NCBI GenBank assembly: GCA_017626055.1
Contig: JAGAJM010000004.1
Span: 62,001 to 126,000 of the forward strand
Source of the DNA: a bacterium
GTDB lineage: Bacteria; Cyanobacteriota; Vampirovibrionia; Gastranaerophilales; Gastranaerophilaceae
DNA: 64,000 nucleotides
Direction: 5' to 3'
In this document: positions 6,838-15,985 of the stretch, in pieces
How positions within the stretch are numbered: position 1 is the first letter of the stretch
Layout: every line of letters starts with the position of its first letter
Notes under the pieces: generated by a model
Told to the model about the DNA's origin: nothing
Databases searched by the model: none
What the model saw: the letters and a program-made list of their open reading frames with translations, nothing else
Position numbers and translations under genes: made by a program

Positions 6838-9336
6838 ATGAAAGAAAGTTATTTTCCACAAGAAATAGAAAAAAAATGGCAAGCAGTTTGGGAAGAAACT
6901 AAAGCATTCAAAACTTTAGATGAATCTGACAAACCTAAATATTATGCACTTTCTATGTTCCCATATCCATCAGGAAAACTTCACATGGGACACGTTAGAA
7001 ACTATACAATTACAGACGTAATTGCAAGATTTAAAAAGGCAAATGGATTTAATGTTTTACATCCAATCGGATGGGATAGTTTTGGTTTACCTGCAGAAAA
7101 CGCTGCAATGAAACACAATGCTGATCCTGAAACTTGGACAGATGAAAACATTGCATATATGACAAAACAATTAAAAATGTTGGGTCTTTCTTATGATTGG
7201 GACAGAGAAGTTACAACTTGCAAACCTGATTATTACAAATGGACTCAATGGTTGTTCTTACAACTTTATAAAAAAGGCTTAGTTTATAAAAAAGAAGCTG
7301 CCGTAAACTGGTGTAATGAATGTGGCACAGTTCTTGCAAATGAACAAGTTATCGATGGCAAATGCTGGAGATGTGATAATGTTGTTGAGAAAAAATACTT
7401 ATCTCAATGGTTTATCAAAATTACAGAATATGCTGATGTATTACTTGAAGATTTGGATAAACTTCTAGGTTGGGGTGATAACGTTAAAACAATGCAAGCT
7501 AACTGGATTGGAAAATCAAAAGGTGCAATTTTCAAATTCCCTGTAATTGATGCTCCAAGTGGTGAAGAAATGTATGTTCCAGTTTATACAACAAGACCAG
7601 ATACAGTATTTGGAATTACTTATCTTGTTGTTGCACCTGAATACAAAGATATTGAAAAACTTACAACTGCTGAAAATTCTCAAGCCGTTGAAGAATATAG
7701 AGCAAATGCTCGTAAAATGTCTGAAATTGAAAGACTTTCAACTGATAGAGTTAAAACAGGTGTTCCTCTAGGAACTCACTGTCGCAACCCATTTAATGGT
7801 GAAATTTTCCCATTATGGACTGCAGATTATGCTTTAGTTGAATATGGTACTGGTGCAGTTATGGCAGTTCCAACTCACGATACACGTGACTTTGATTTCG
7901 CTAAAAAGTACGAATTGCCAATGAAAGTTGTTATCGAAAATCCTGAAAATCCATCAGATTGTAAAGATGCAGCTTACACTGACCCTGGTGTGTTGGTAAA
8001 TTCTGGTGAATTTAACGGAATGAAAAATGAACAAGCAAAACAAGCAATTACAAAATGGGCTGTTGATAAAGGTTTTGGTGAATTCAAGACTCAATACAGA
8101 CTTCGTGATTGGTTAATTTCTCGTCAAAGATATTGGGGAGCTCCAATTCCTGTTGTTTATTGCGAAAAATGCGGTATTCAACCAATTCCAGAAGATCAAC
8201 TTCCAGTATTGTTACCAAAAGATGTTGACTTTAAAGTTGTTGGTAAATCACCAATTACAACTTCTGAAACATTTAAGCATACAACTTGTCCAGTTTGTGG
8301 TGGACAAGCTACTCGTGAAACAGATACAATGGATACATTTGTTTGCTCAAGCTGGTACTATTTAAGATATGCTGATGCAAATAATTCAGACAAATGCTTC
8401 GATAGAGATACAGTAAACCACTGGTTACCTGTAGATCAGTATGTTGGCGGTATTGAACACGCAATTTTACACTTGTTGTACTCAAGATTCTTTACAAAAG
8501 CATTGAGAGATTGCGGTTTGTTAGACTTTGATGAACCATTCAAAAACCTACTTACTCAAGGTATGGTATTAAAAGATGGTGCTAAAATGTCAAAATCTAA
8601 AGGTAATACTGTTGATCCTGATGAAATTTTTGAAAATTATGGTGCAGATACTGCAAGATTATTTATTCTTTCAGATTCACCTCCAGCAAGAGATTTTGAC
8701 TGGTCAGATGCAGGGGTTGAAGGTTGCTACAAATTCTTAAACAGAGTTTGGAGATTAATTTCAACAAATGCTGATAATATCACTTTAGATTATAAATTGA
8801 ACTTCCCATTAGAAAAATCAAATGATGATTTAGTGAGAACTGTTCATATTGCAATCAAAGGTATTACAAATGACATTTCAAATGACTTCCAATTCAATAC
8901 AGTAATTTCAAAATACAGAGAATTGACTAACGCAATCTATGATTGGCAAGGGGGTAAATGTAAAGATGGCTCCGAACTTAGCGATGAAGACAAACAAGTT
9001 CTAAGTTTTGCAGTTGTATCATTGATGAAATTGATGTCACCTGTTGCAGTTCACTTAACTGAAGAAGCTTGGAGTGAATTAGGTGGTGTTGGTTCAATTC
9101 ATGAACAAGATTGGTGTGCTTGGGATGAAAATTTGGCTAAATCAAGTTCAATTACTTTAGTTGTTCAAATCAATGGTAAAGTTAAAGATAAAATTGAAGT
9201 TGATGAAGGCTTGGATCAAGAACAAATGAAACAAGTTGCTCTTGATAGTCCAAAAATCAAAGCACAAATCGAAGGAAAAACAGTTGTTAAAACAATTGTA
9301 GTTCCAGGAAAGTTGGTAAACATAGTAGTTAAGTAA
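6838..9336 (+). CDS. leuS: Leucyl-tRNA synthetase
   Basis: This class I aminoacyl-tRNA synthetase charges tRNA-Leu. The HIGH motif is HMGH (49-52) and the KMSKS motif is at 583-587. A zinc-type insertion (CNEC...CWRC) and the CP1 editing domain with its threonine-rich TTRPDTVFG segment follow between them, then the anticodon-binding domain and a C-terminal QINGKVKDKIEV domain. The 832-residue length fits the bacterial enzyme. The start is the ATG with GGAG upstream, downstream of the -10. The gene appears monocistronic. Confidence 0.97.
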   Translation: MKESYFPQEIEKKWQAVWEETKAFKTLDESDKPKYYALSMFPYPSGKLHMGHVRNYTITDVIARFKKANGFNVLHPIGWDSFGLPAENAAMKHNADPETWTDENIAYMTKQLKMLGLSYDWDREVTTCKPDYYKWTQWLFLQLYKKGLVYKKEAAVNWCNECGTVLANEQVIDGKCWRCDNVVEKKYLSQWFIKITEYADVLLEDLDKLLGWGDNVKTMQANWIGKSKGAIFKFPVIDAPSGEEMYVPVYTTRPDTVFGITYLVVAPEYKDIEKLTTAENSQAVEEYRANARKMSEIERLSTDRVKTGVPLGTHCRNPFNGEIFPLWTADYALVEYGTGAVMAVPTHDTRDFDFAKKYELPMKVVIENPENPSDCKDAAYTDPGVLVNSGEFNGMKNEQAKQAITKWAVDKGFGEFKTQYRLRDWLISRQRYWGAPIPVVYCEKCGIQPIPEDQLPVLLPKDVDFKVVGKSPITTSETFKHTTCPVCGGQATRETDTMDTFVCSSWYYLRYADANNSDKCFDRDTVNHWLPVDQYVGGIEHAILHLLYSRFFTKALRDCGLLDFDEPFKNLLTQGMVLKDGAKMSKSKGNTVDPDEIFENYGADTARLFILSDSPPARDFDWSDAGVEGCYKFLNRVWRLISTNADNITLDYKLNFPLEKSNDDLVRTVHIAIKGITNDISNDFQFNTVISKYRELTNAIYDWQGGKCKDGSELSDEDKQVLSFAVVSLMKLMSPVAVHLTEEAWSELGGVGSIHEQDWCAWDENLAKSSSITLVVQINGKVKDKIEVDEGLDQEQMKQVALDSPKIKAQIEGKTVVKTIVVPGKLVNIVVK

Positions 9337-9358
9337 GTAAAAGTATGGTTTACCAAAG

Positions 9359-9386
9359 AAGAGTCTCAGAAATGGGGCTCTTTTTC
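9359..9386 (+). terminator. Rho-independent terminator of leuS
   Basis: The stem AAGAGTCTC/GGGGCTCTT (9359-9367 and 9374-9382, with G-T pairs) is followed by TTTTTC. Confidence 0.8.
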
Positions 9387-9390
9387 ATTT

Positions 9391-9424
9391 GCCCTCTCTT
9401 AAGGAGAGGGGTAGGGATAAGGTT
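9391..9424 (+). repeat. REP-like element of the CCCTCTC...GAGAGGG type
   Basis: A 7-bp perfect stem CCCTCTC/GAGAGGG (9392-9398, 9404-9410) is followed by TAGGGATAAGG. Related degenerate copies lie at 48381-48423 and 60904-60935. All three are just upstream of a start codon. Confidence 0.7.
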
Positions 9425-9435
9425 CACTTTATTCG

Positions 9436-9444
9436 TGTTAAAAT
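9436..9444 (+). promoter_or_regulatory. Extended -10 promoter of rsmD (leaderless)
   Basis: TGT (9436-9438) with TAAAAT (9439-9444) predicts transcription starting on the ATG at 9451. No ribosome site is present upstream of that ATG. Confidence 0.55.
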
Positions 9445-9450
9445 AATTCT

Positions 9451-9981
9451 ATGAATATTACTGCTGGAAAATACAAAGGTCAAAAAATTATTGCACCTGA
9501 TGAAAATATTACTCGTCCAACTTTATCAAAAGTTAGGATGAGTGTGTTTAATACTTTGCAGGCAATGATTGATTTTGAGGGAAGTAGCTTTTTAGATATG
9601 TTTGCTGGCTCTGGAATTATGGGGCTAGAAGCGATGTCTAGAGGCTTTGATAAAGTTGTAATGATTGAAAAAAATAAGAAGGTTTTCAATGTTATCAAAT
9701 CGAATTTAAAAAAATACGAAAAAGATAATGATATCAAACTTATTTTGGGTGATAGCCTGAAAGTTTGTGAAAAGTTTGAAAATACATATAGTCCTGATAT
9801 TGTTTATATTGATCCACCTTATTTTGCAGGGGTTTATGAGCAAAGTTTAGAAGTTGCTACAAAGATTTGTGGTGGAATTATTATATTAGAACATGTTATA
9901 GAGCTAGATTTGGCAAAATATACCATATTAAAACAGAAAAAATATGGTGATAAATATATTACATTTATCTCTGTTAAGTAA
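9451..9981 (+). CDS. rsmD: 16S rRNA (guanine966-N2)-methyltransferase RsmD family
   Basis: This SAM-dependent enzyme methylates guanine 966 of 16S rRNA in 30S assembly. The family opening TAGKYKGQKI, a TRP(T)...VRMSVFN segment, the SAM-binding motif DMFAGSGIMGLEA and the catalytic DPPY at residues 121-124 are all present. The 176 residues fit RsmD. In many bacteria rsmD pairs with coaD. That gene is not adjacent here. The promoter suggests a leaderless mRNA. Confidence 0.92.
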   Translation: MNITAGKYKGQKIIAPDENITRPTLSKVRMSVFNTLQAMIDFEGSSFLDMFAGSGIMGLEAMSRGFDKVVMIEKNKKVFNVIKSNLKKYEKDNDIKLILGDSLKVCEKFENTYSPDIVYIDPPYFAGVYEQSLEVATKICGGIIILEHVIELDLAKYTILKQKKYGDKYITFISVK

Positions 9982-10051
9982 ATTTTTAACAATATAGACT
10001 ATTATTATATGTTAGCGTATAATTACAAATGTCAGATACGGGAGCTATTTT

Positions 10052-11155
10052 ATGGAAGAAATGGAAAAAGTAGAAATTTCTGAATCAGTTGAAAATGTTC
10101 AGCATGAAGAAGATACAGAAAAGAAAAAAGTTTTACTTATTAAATTATCATCATTAGGTGATGTAGTTTTTAATATTCCATTAGCAAATGCTCTAAAAGA
10201 TGCAGGGTATGAGGTTACTTGGCTTGTATCTGAACGTGGAATTCAAGTAGTTGAAGGTAATCCTTGCGTTGATAAAGTTGTTTTAGCTCCTGTTCAAAAA
10301 TGGAGAAAAAGAGGGTTAAAATTAGAGAATTTTAAAGAATATTTTGCTCTTATCAAACAACTTCGTGAAGAAAAATTTGATATTGCAATTGATTCCCAAA
10401 TGATATTAAAAAGTATGGTTTGGACAATGTTTTGTGGTGCAAAGCGTAGAATTATTGCAAAAGATGCTCGTGAGGGGTCAATAATTGGTGGTAACGAGTG
10501 GATTGAAAAAATCTTTGATAAAGAAACGCCAATTGTTTTGAATTATTTGAAATTTGCAACCCATTTGGATTGTTTCCCTAAAGATATCAAAGTTTCTTTG
10601 CCCCCAAGAAGTGAAATGGTTGTAAAAAAAGTGGATAATCTGCTTGCAGAAGTTGATAAAACTAAACCTTTGGCAGTAATTGCTCCTGCGACAACTTGGG
10701 TTGCGAAACATTGGAACAAAGATCATTGGAGAAATGTTGTAAATGAAATTGAGGATAATTACAGTATAGTGTTTACTGGTGGTCCAAATGATGCGGAATT
10801 AGTTGATTATATTAGAAATGGCAAACATATTAGTCTTGCTGGTAAAACTGATATGATGGATTTGGTTGAAGTATTTTCAAGGGCAAAAGTTGTAATTTCT
10901 CCAGATAGTGGGAGTGCACATTTAGCTTGGGCATCTGGGAACCCAGCAGTTGTAACTATTTTCACTTGTACTCCAAAGGGGCTTTTAGCTCCTTATGGTG
11001 ATAAGAAAAAGTATATTGCAGTTGGCGGAGAGGGGTTAGCGTGTCAACCATGTTTTAGAAGAAAATGTACACGACGTAGAAATAAAAATATTTGTACAGA
11101 TTTTCCTTGTCCAAATGATGTTGTAAAAGTCGTACAGGGCTTGAAATTGTTATAA
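10052..11155 (+). CDS. Family 9 glycosyltransferase (heptosyltransferase-like)
   Basis: GT9 enzymes transfer heptose from ADP-heptose to lipopolysaccharide inner core. After a 25-residue acidic N-terminal extension the GT9 start appears (VLLIKLSSLGDVVFNIPLA), then the second Rossmann domain with APATTWVAKHWNKDHW, a SLAGKTDMMDLVEV segment and the nucleotide-binding ISPDSGSAHLA. A cysteine-rich tail (CQPCFRRKCTRRRNK) follows, which also occurs in GT9 members. Its presence argues for an outer membrane with LPS or a related glycan. The exact sugar and position cannot be deduced. Confidence 0.85.
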   Translation: MEEMEKVEISESVENVQHEEDTEKKKVLLIKLSSLGDVVFNIPLANALKDAGYEVTWLVSERGIQVVEGNPCVDKVVLAPVQKWRKRGLKLENFKEYFALIKQLREEKFDIAIDSQMILKSMVWTMFCGAKRRIIAKDAREGSIIGGNEWIEKIFDKETPIVLNYLKFATHLDCFPKDIKVSLPPRSEMVVKKVDNLLAEVDKTKPLAVIAPATTWVAKHWNKDHWRNVVNEIEDNYSIVFTGGPNDAELVDYIRNGKHISLAGKTDMMDLVEVFSRAKVVISPDSGSAHLAWASGNPAVVTIFTCTPKGLLAPYGDKKKYIAVGGEGLACQPCFRRKCTRRRNKNICTDFPCPNDVVKVVQGLKLL

Positions 11156-11169
11156 ATAAGTGTTATAAT
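11141..11169 (+). promoter_or_regulatory. Promoter of the GGDEF/HD-GYP-like gene
   Basis: TTGAAA (11141-11146), 17 bases and TATAAT (11164-11169) preceded by TGT form a near-consensus extended promoter. It begins inside the end of the glycosyltransferase gene and leaves a 5' leader of about 64 bases. Confidence 0.85.
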
Positions 11170-11239
11170 GGGTTGTTACTGTCGATTATCTAGGCAGTGT
11201 AAGGAAATTTCATAGCTCTGAATAAGAAAAAGGTCGTTA

Positions 11240-13147
11240 ATGGGTTTATTTGACAAGTTCAAGGAGATTACCAGAAAGGTCTCTGAGGTCGAAAGCAACA
11301 TTTATCATGAAAAGCGTGATTATTTAGAAATATATGAACGCAATATTGAGCTGGAAAAAGAGATTGCTGAACGTACTGAAGAGTTGAATGACGCAAATAA
11401 ACGTATGTTCACTCTGCAACATATCTGGGATATGATGAATTCCTCAACTCCATTAGAAAATGTTCTGGAAGCTATTGTTAATAGTACTCAAGGTGAATTG
11501 GGTTACATGCACTGTGCAATCATCAGAAAATATGAAGATGAAGAGGGTGAATTTCTTAGAATTATTGCACAATCAAATGATAATTTAATTGATAGGTTAA
11601 ACAATATCATTGGTGGTCCAGGAATTCAAACTCGTCGTTTAAACTATTCAAAAGATAGTATTTATGCAGATTCGATGCGACAAAGAACCATTATTCAATC
11701 TACTTCAATTGATATATCATTAGCAGGGATTTTACCAGAAGTTCCAAAAGAGGTTATAGATAAAGTAAATTCAAATCAACCTGTTCGTTCAATAATTGTT
11801 GTTCCATTGATTGCTCAGAAAAAAGAATTTGGTTGGTTCTGTGTATTTTCGGCTAGAGAAGAATTAGCTGGAGCTGAAATGGACTTTTTGGGTCTGTTTG
11901 CAAAACAAATTGAAATGGCAATTACAATTGCCGATTTGTTCCAAGCTGTAAGAGAACAAGCGGTTACCGATTCTTTAACTGGGCTTTATAATAGAAGATA
12001 CTTTGAAGAGGCTTTGGAAAAAGAAGTTCAACGTGCAAAACGTCAAAAACAACCTTTCTCTGTTATAGGTATCGATTTAGATTATCTTAAAAAGATTAAT
12101 GACACATATGGTCATAATTTTGGGGATATTGCGATTAAAACTATTGCAGAAGTACTAAAATCTAACGCTCGTTCTGTCGATGTGGCAGCTCGAATGGGTG
12201 GGGAAGAATTTAACGTATTATTACCTGGTATCAATACTGATGGTGCAATGGTTGCGGCAGAAAGAATTCGTAAGTCAATAGAGGCTGTCGAAATTGACAC
12301 TATTGGTCATATTACTGGAAGTTTGGGGGTTGCAACATATTTTGAACATACAGATAATGTAGATGAACTTTTAGAATTAACTGACCAAGCAATGTACACT
12401 TCAAAACGAGATGGTCGTAACAGAGTTACTATTGCTAAACCTATTTCTGAAACTAATTGGCAAGAAATTGCAGTTAATACATTCTTAGATATTCTTTCTA
12501 AAAATCGTATTCCAAAAGCAAAACATTTATCTAAAGAGTTATGTAAGAAACTAAAAGCCCCTGCAAATAAAGATGAACGTACAAAAGAGTCATTGTATAT
12601 GGTTGCAGATATGTTGACTAAATTGTATAATCCAATGCATACTTCAGGTGTTGTGAAAAATAAAGTTCTAATGGCTGTTAGTCTGGCTAAGAGATTTGAT
12701 TTACCAAAAGAAGAGATTGATAATTTAAGAGTTGCGGTATTACTTTATGATATTGGTAATTTGATGTTGCCAGACGAGTTGTTGCAAAAAGCCACTCCGT
12801 TAACTGATGATGAACGTGATACAATCAAAAATCACCCAGTTATTGCTGCTCGAGAAATTTTAAAACCAATTTCTTATGTTCAAGATGTTTTACCAATTAT
12901 CGAACATCACCATGAAAACTGGGATGGTTCGGGCTATCCGAATAAAATGTCTAAGGAAGAAATTCCACTAACATCACAAATTATTTTGATTTTAGATCAA
13001 TATTTTGCACTGATTGAACCTCGTCCATATCGTGCAAAATTATCAACACGTGATGCTTTGGAAATTGTGAAAGCTGATGCTGGTAAAAAATGGAATAATA
13101 CTTTAGTTAATGAATTTATTTCCTTGATTGAGCATGATATAGTTTAG
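11240..13147 (+). CDS. GAF-GGDEF-HD-GYP-like cyclic-di-GMP signalling protein
   Basis: The order is an N-terminal coiled coil (residues about 10-60), a GAF-like sensor (about 65-235), a GGDEF domain with GGEEF at 320-324, and a C-terminal HD-GYP-like domain. The GGDEF motif is intact, so diguanylate cyclase activity is plausible. The HD-GYP part keeps HHHE (556-559) and DGSGYP plus RPYR, but the metal-binding HD pair is replaced by Tyr503-Asp504 in YDIGN. Phosphodiesterase activity may be lost. There is no membrane segment, so it acts in the cytoplasm. thiL begins three bases after its stop and ispD overlaps thiL, suggesting one transcript. Confidence 0.87.
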   Translation: MGLFDKFKEITRKVSEVESNIYHEKRDYLEIYERNIELEKEIAERTEELNDANKRMFTLQHIWDMMNSSTPLENVLEAIVNSTQGELGYMHCAIIRKYEDEEGEFLRIIAQSNDNLIDRLNNIIGGPGIQTRRLNYSKDSIYADSMRQRTIIQSTSIDISLAGILPEVPKEVIDKVNSNQPVRSIIVVPLIAQKKEFGWFCVFSAREELAGAEMDFLGLFAKQIEMAITIADLFQAVREQAVTDSLTGLYNRRYFEEALEKEVQRAKRQKQPFSVIGIDLDYLKKINDTYGHNFGDIAIKTIAEVLKSNARSVDVAARMGGEEFNVLLPGINTDGAMVAAERIRKSIEAVEIDTIGHITGSLGVATYFEHTDNVDELLELTDQAMYTSKRDGRNRVTIAKPISETNWQEIAVNTFLDILSKNRIPKAKHLSKELCKKLKAPANKDERTKESLYMVADMLTKLYNPMHTSGVVKNKVLMAVSLAKRFDLPKEEIDNLRVAVLLYDIGNLMLPDELLQKATPLTDDERDTIKNHPVIAAREILKPISYVQDVLPIIEHHHENWDGSGYPNKMSKEEIPLTSQIILILDQYFALIEPRPYRAKLSTRDALEIVKADAGKKWNNTLVNEFISLIEHDIV

Positions 13148-13149
13148 GT

Positions 13150-14073
13150 ATGAGGGAAAAAGAATTTATATCAACGATAAAAACAATGTTAAACTCCAAT
13201 TATATTGGAGATGATTGTGCGTATTTGCCTGATTTGGGTATAGTTGTAACTCAAGATAGTTTGGTTGAAGGAGTTCATTTTTCGCTAGATTATATGACAC
13301 CTTATCAATTGGGTTATAAATCTGTTATGGTAAACCTTTCGGATGTTGCTTCAAGTGGTGCAAATCCTAAATATTTAACTATTGCACTTTCTTTGCCTAC
13401 AAATATTGATAAAAATTTCATTGAAGAGTTCTATAAAGGGGCTCAAGAGGCTTGTGGACGTGAAATTAAAATTGTCGGTGGTGATATTACAGGAGCTGAC
13501 AAGGTTTATGTTTCAGTGAGTGCGATTGGGGCAACTGAATATAGAAAAATTGCCTCTCGTAAAAATGCAAAAGTTGGTTATAAAGTTGTTGTAGCAGGGT
13601 TACATGGTTCTAGTGCCGCTGGGTTAAGACAACTTTTGTCAGGCAATAAATCAGAAAACAATTTTACAAAAGCTCATTTAGAACCTGTTGCTCAAGTTGA
13701 GTTTGGCAAAAACATAGGTAAAAATATTCAAGTAGATTATGCAATGATGGACACTTCAGATGGTTTAATGGATGCATTATCAACAATTGCCAATGAAAGT
13801 GGAGTTTTATTAGAAGTTTATTTTGATAAAATTCCGTACGATTATCATCTTGTAAATTTTGAAGATATTCAAGATTTAGTTTTATTTGGTGGTGAGGATT
13901 ATGGTATTGTTGCAGTTGTTCCAAAAGACCTTGAATGTGGTGGTGTTGAAATTGGCGAAGTAAAAAAAGGCTTAGGTGTTGATTTAAGATTTGGGCAGAA
14001 TGTTACTCACTATTCAAAAGAAGATGTAGAAAACAAAATTTATAATCATTTTGAGGGTAAAAATGAAATTTAG
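13150..14073 (+). CDS. thiL: Thiamine-monophosphate kinase
   Basis: ThiL phosphorylates thiamine monophosphate to the active diphosphate. The AIR-synthase-like fold motifs are present: GDDCAYLPD at the N-terminus, TQDSLVEGVHF, VNLSDVASSGANP, GGDITGAD and DTSDGLMDAL. Length 307 is normal. It starts two bases after the GGDEF gene and overlaps ispD by 11 bases, so the three are likely translationally coupled. No other thiamine genes are nearby. Confidence 0.94.
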   Translation: MREKEFISTIKTMLNSNYIGDDCAYLPDLGIVVTQDSLVEGVHFSLDYMTPYQLGYKSVMVNLSDVASSGANPKYLTIALSLPTNIDKNFIEEFYKGAQEACGREIKIVGGDITGADKVYVSVSAIGATEYRKIASRKNAKVGYKVVVAGLHGSSAAGLRQLLSGNKSENNFTKAHLEPVAQVEFGKNIGKNIQVDYAMMDTSDGLMDALSTIANESGVLLEVYFDKIPYDYHLVNFEDIQDLVLFGGEDYGIVAVVPKDLECGGVEIGEVKKGLGVDLRFGQNVTHYSKEDVENKIYNHFEGKNEI

Positions 14074-14716
14074 TGCAATAATTACAGCTGGTGGAACATC
14101 TTCAAGATTTGGTGATTCTAATAAATTGTTAGAAAAAATCAATGGGAAAGAAATCATAAAATATACTATTGATGCATTTGTAAATGCTGATGTTGAAGAC
14201 ATTGTGATTTGTGCTAATTTATCAATAATGGATGTTCTAAGAGAGATTTTTAAATCATATCAAAATGTACGAATTGTTGAAGGTGGTTCTACTCGTCAAA
14301 AGTCAGTTTTCAATGGATTAAATGCAGTAAGTTGCGATTATGTCTTAATCCATGATGGTGCAAGGCCTATGATTACTCCAGAAATTATCAAGAAAACAAT
14401 GGATGAAGTTGTATCTAAAAAGGCTATTTCTGTTATGACTAAAACTGTTGATACAATAAAAAAAGTTGATGAAAATGGCAAAATTATTACCACAATTGAT
14501 AGATCTCAACTTTATAACACCCAAACCCCGCAAGCATTTGAGTATAATTTGATAAAATCAGTTCACGAAAAATATGTTGATGAAAATTTTACTGATGATG
14601 CTGGAATGGTGGAAGCAGGTGGGGTTGATGTTTATATTGTTGAGGGAGATTATCGCAATATAAAAGTTACAACAAAATCAGATTTAGCTTTGGCAGAAGT
14701 GTATTTGTCTGAGTAG
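14063..14716 (+). CDS. ispD: 2-C-methyl-D-erythritol 4-phosphate cytidylyltransferase
   Basis: IspD makes CDP-methylerythritol from MEP and CTP in the non-mevalonate isoprenoid pathway. The N-terminal CTP-binding IITAGGTSSRFG, a VEGGSTRQKSVFNGL segment, HDGARPMIT and NTQTPQAF are visible. The ATG at 14063, preceded by GAGGG, is preferred over the frame's first codon at 14051. It overlaps the 3' end of thiL. ispF lies 35 kb away rather than fused or adjacent, so the pathway is dispersed. Confidence 0.95.
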   Translation: MKFSAIITAGGTSSRFGDSNKLLEKINGKEIIKYTIDAFVNADVEDIVICANLSIMDVLREIFKSYQNVRIVEGGSTRQKSVFNGLNAVSCDYVLIHDGARPMITPEIIKKTMDEVVSKKAISVMTKTVDTIKKVDENGKIITTIDRSQLYNTQTPQAFEYNLIKSVHEKYVDENFTDDAGMVEAGGVDVYIVEGDYRNIKVTTKSDLALAEVYLSE

Positions 14717-14810
14717 AATGTAAACTCATGTTACAAAAATAAAGTTTTCTGAAATCCAAACAATTAAAATCTTTTTATATTTATATGAGAGATTAACAAG
14801 GAGAGTAACT

Positions 14811-15194
14811 ATGGCTGATAACGTAGAAGATATTAAATCGATAGATGAGCTTCGCAAAGCACAGGCTGCTGCACAGGCCCAGGGAACTAATATTACCAAT
14901 TATCAACAATGGGAACAAATCCTTGAGGATTTAGAAACCGCTGGTGTTGAATCAACTGGAACATTCAATGGTGATGTTAAACTTCATGCTCAAGTGATGG
15001 AAAAAATTGCACAGTTTATTGAAGAAACTCAAGCTGCACAAAAACATCAAGAGCAAAATCCTAAAAATGATGAAACTCAAAAAGTAAATAATGTTACAGC
15101 ACAAGATAAAGAACACGTTGTAAAAGCTAATCTTGCCAATGGTACAAGTTCTGTTATTATGGCAGATTATATGAAATATTATCATATGCTTTAA
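14811..15194 (+). CDS. Unrecognised soluble protein, 127 aa
   Basis: A strong ribosome site (AAGGAGAG) precedes the ATG. The sequence is glutamine-, alanine- and asparagine-rich with helical stretches (IDELRKAQAAAQAQG; KLHAQVMEKIAQFIEETQAAQ) and a tail ending in YMKYYHML. It has no signal peptide, TM helix or cysteines. Its last four bases overlap the end of lepB on the other strand. No family is recognised. Confidence 0.7.
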   Translation: MADNVEDIKSIDELRKAQAAAQAQGTNITNYQQWEQILEDLETAGVESTGTFNGDVKLHAQVMEKIAQFIEETQAAQKHQEQNPKNDETQKVNNVTAQDKEHVVKANLANGTSSVIMADYMKYYHML

Positions 15195-15985
15195 TTTTCA
15201 GTGTTATTTTCCAATCGAGGTAATGTTTTGGTTCTTTTTATTGGCCAAAATACTGCAACGGCACGCCCAACAATGTCTTTGCTTTTTATTGTACCCCAAT
15301 AACGGCTATCGTATGAACTTCCACGATTATCACCCATCATAAAATAGCTATCTTCTGGTATTGTGATTGGCCCGCATTTTACTGCGCTTTCTGGCATTAA
15401 ACTAATAGTGTTTTCGTCAGAACAAGGTGAAAATTCGTAAATGCTTTTTACGTACTCTTCTTCGTATTTTTCATCATTGATATAAACATATGCTGAATTA
15501 TCTTTATTGAATTTAATTTCAAGCTTATCCCCAGGGAGCCCAATTACTCGCTTAATATATGCAACATCTTTGCATTTGATACCAGTTAATCTTGCTAAAA
15601 GTGGAAGAGGTTTTCTTGATAATTTTGTTGATGGTGGGTAGAATACAATGATATCACCTCGTTTTGGAGTTGTGAAAAATCTTGAGTATCTTTCAACAAT
15701 AATTCTGTCACCTTCAACAAGAGTTGGTTTCATCGAACCAGATGGAATCCAACGTATTTCACCAACATAAAATCTTATGATAATAACCATAACAAGTACA
15801 AATACGATAGTTTCAATAATTTCGCATAAGGCAGTTTCTTTGTATTCTTTGTACCAGTCTTCAAATTTATCTAAAGAGTTTTGAGTGTTTTCTGGTAATT
15901 TAGATTTAAAGTTCATCCAAGATGCATCTTGTTTTTCTTTTAATCTAGCTTTAAAATTTTCCCAATTTTTTCTTATCTTAAACAT
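15191..15985 (-). CDS. lepB: Signal peptidase I
   Basis: LepB cleaves signal peptides from exported proteins at the outer face of the inner membrane. A soluble N-terminal region of about 50 residues precedes one TM helix (about 53-72). The catalytic serine is Ser84 in PSGSMKP and the general-base lysine is Lys145 in YIKRVIGLPGD. The C-terminal GDNRGSSYDSR box is present. The gene overlaps the end of the polyprenyl synthase gene by eight bases and is the last gene of the murC operon. Confidence 0.95.
   Translation of the reverse strand: MFKIRKNWENFKARLKEKQDASWMNFKSKLPENTQNSLDKFEDWYKEYKETALCEIIETIVFVLVMVIIIRFYVGEIRWIPSGSMKPTLVEGDRIIVERYSRFFTTPKRGDIIVFYPPSTKLSRKPLPLLARLTGIKCKDVAYIKRVIGLPGDKLEIKFNKDNSAYVYINDEKYEEEYVKSIYEFSPCSDENTISLMPESAVKCGPITIPEDSYFMMGDNRGSSYDSRYWGTIKSKDIVGRAVAVFWPIKRTKTLPRLENNTEN

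Noticed and set aside
6796-6838. T-box or tRNA-sensing leader for leuS
   Set aside because: Only about 24 bases separate the predicted transcription start from the ATG, too short for such a leader.
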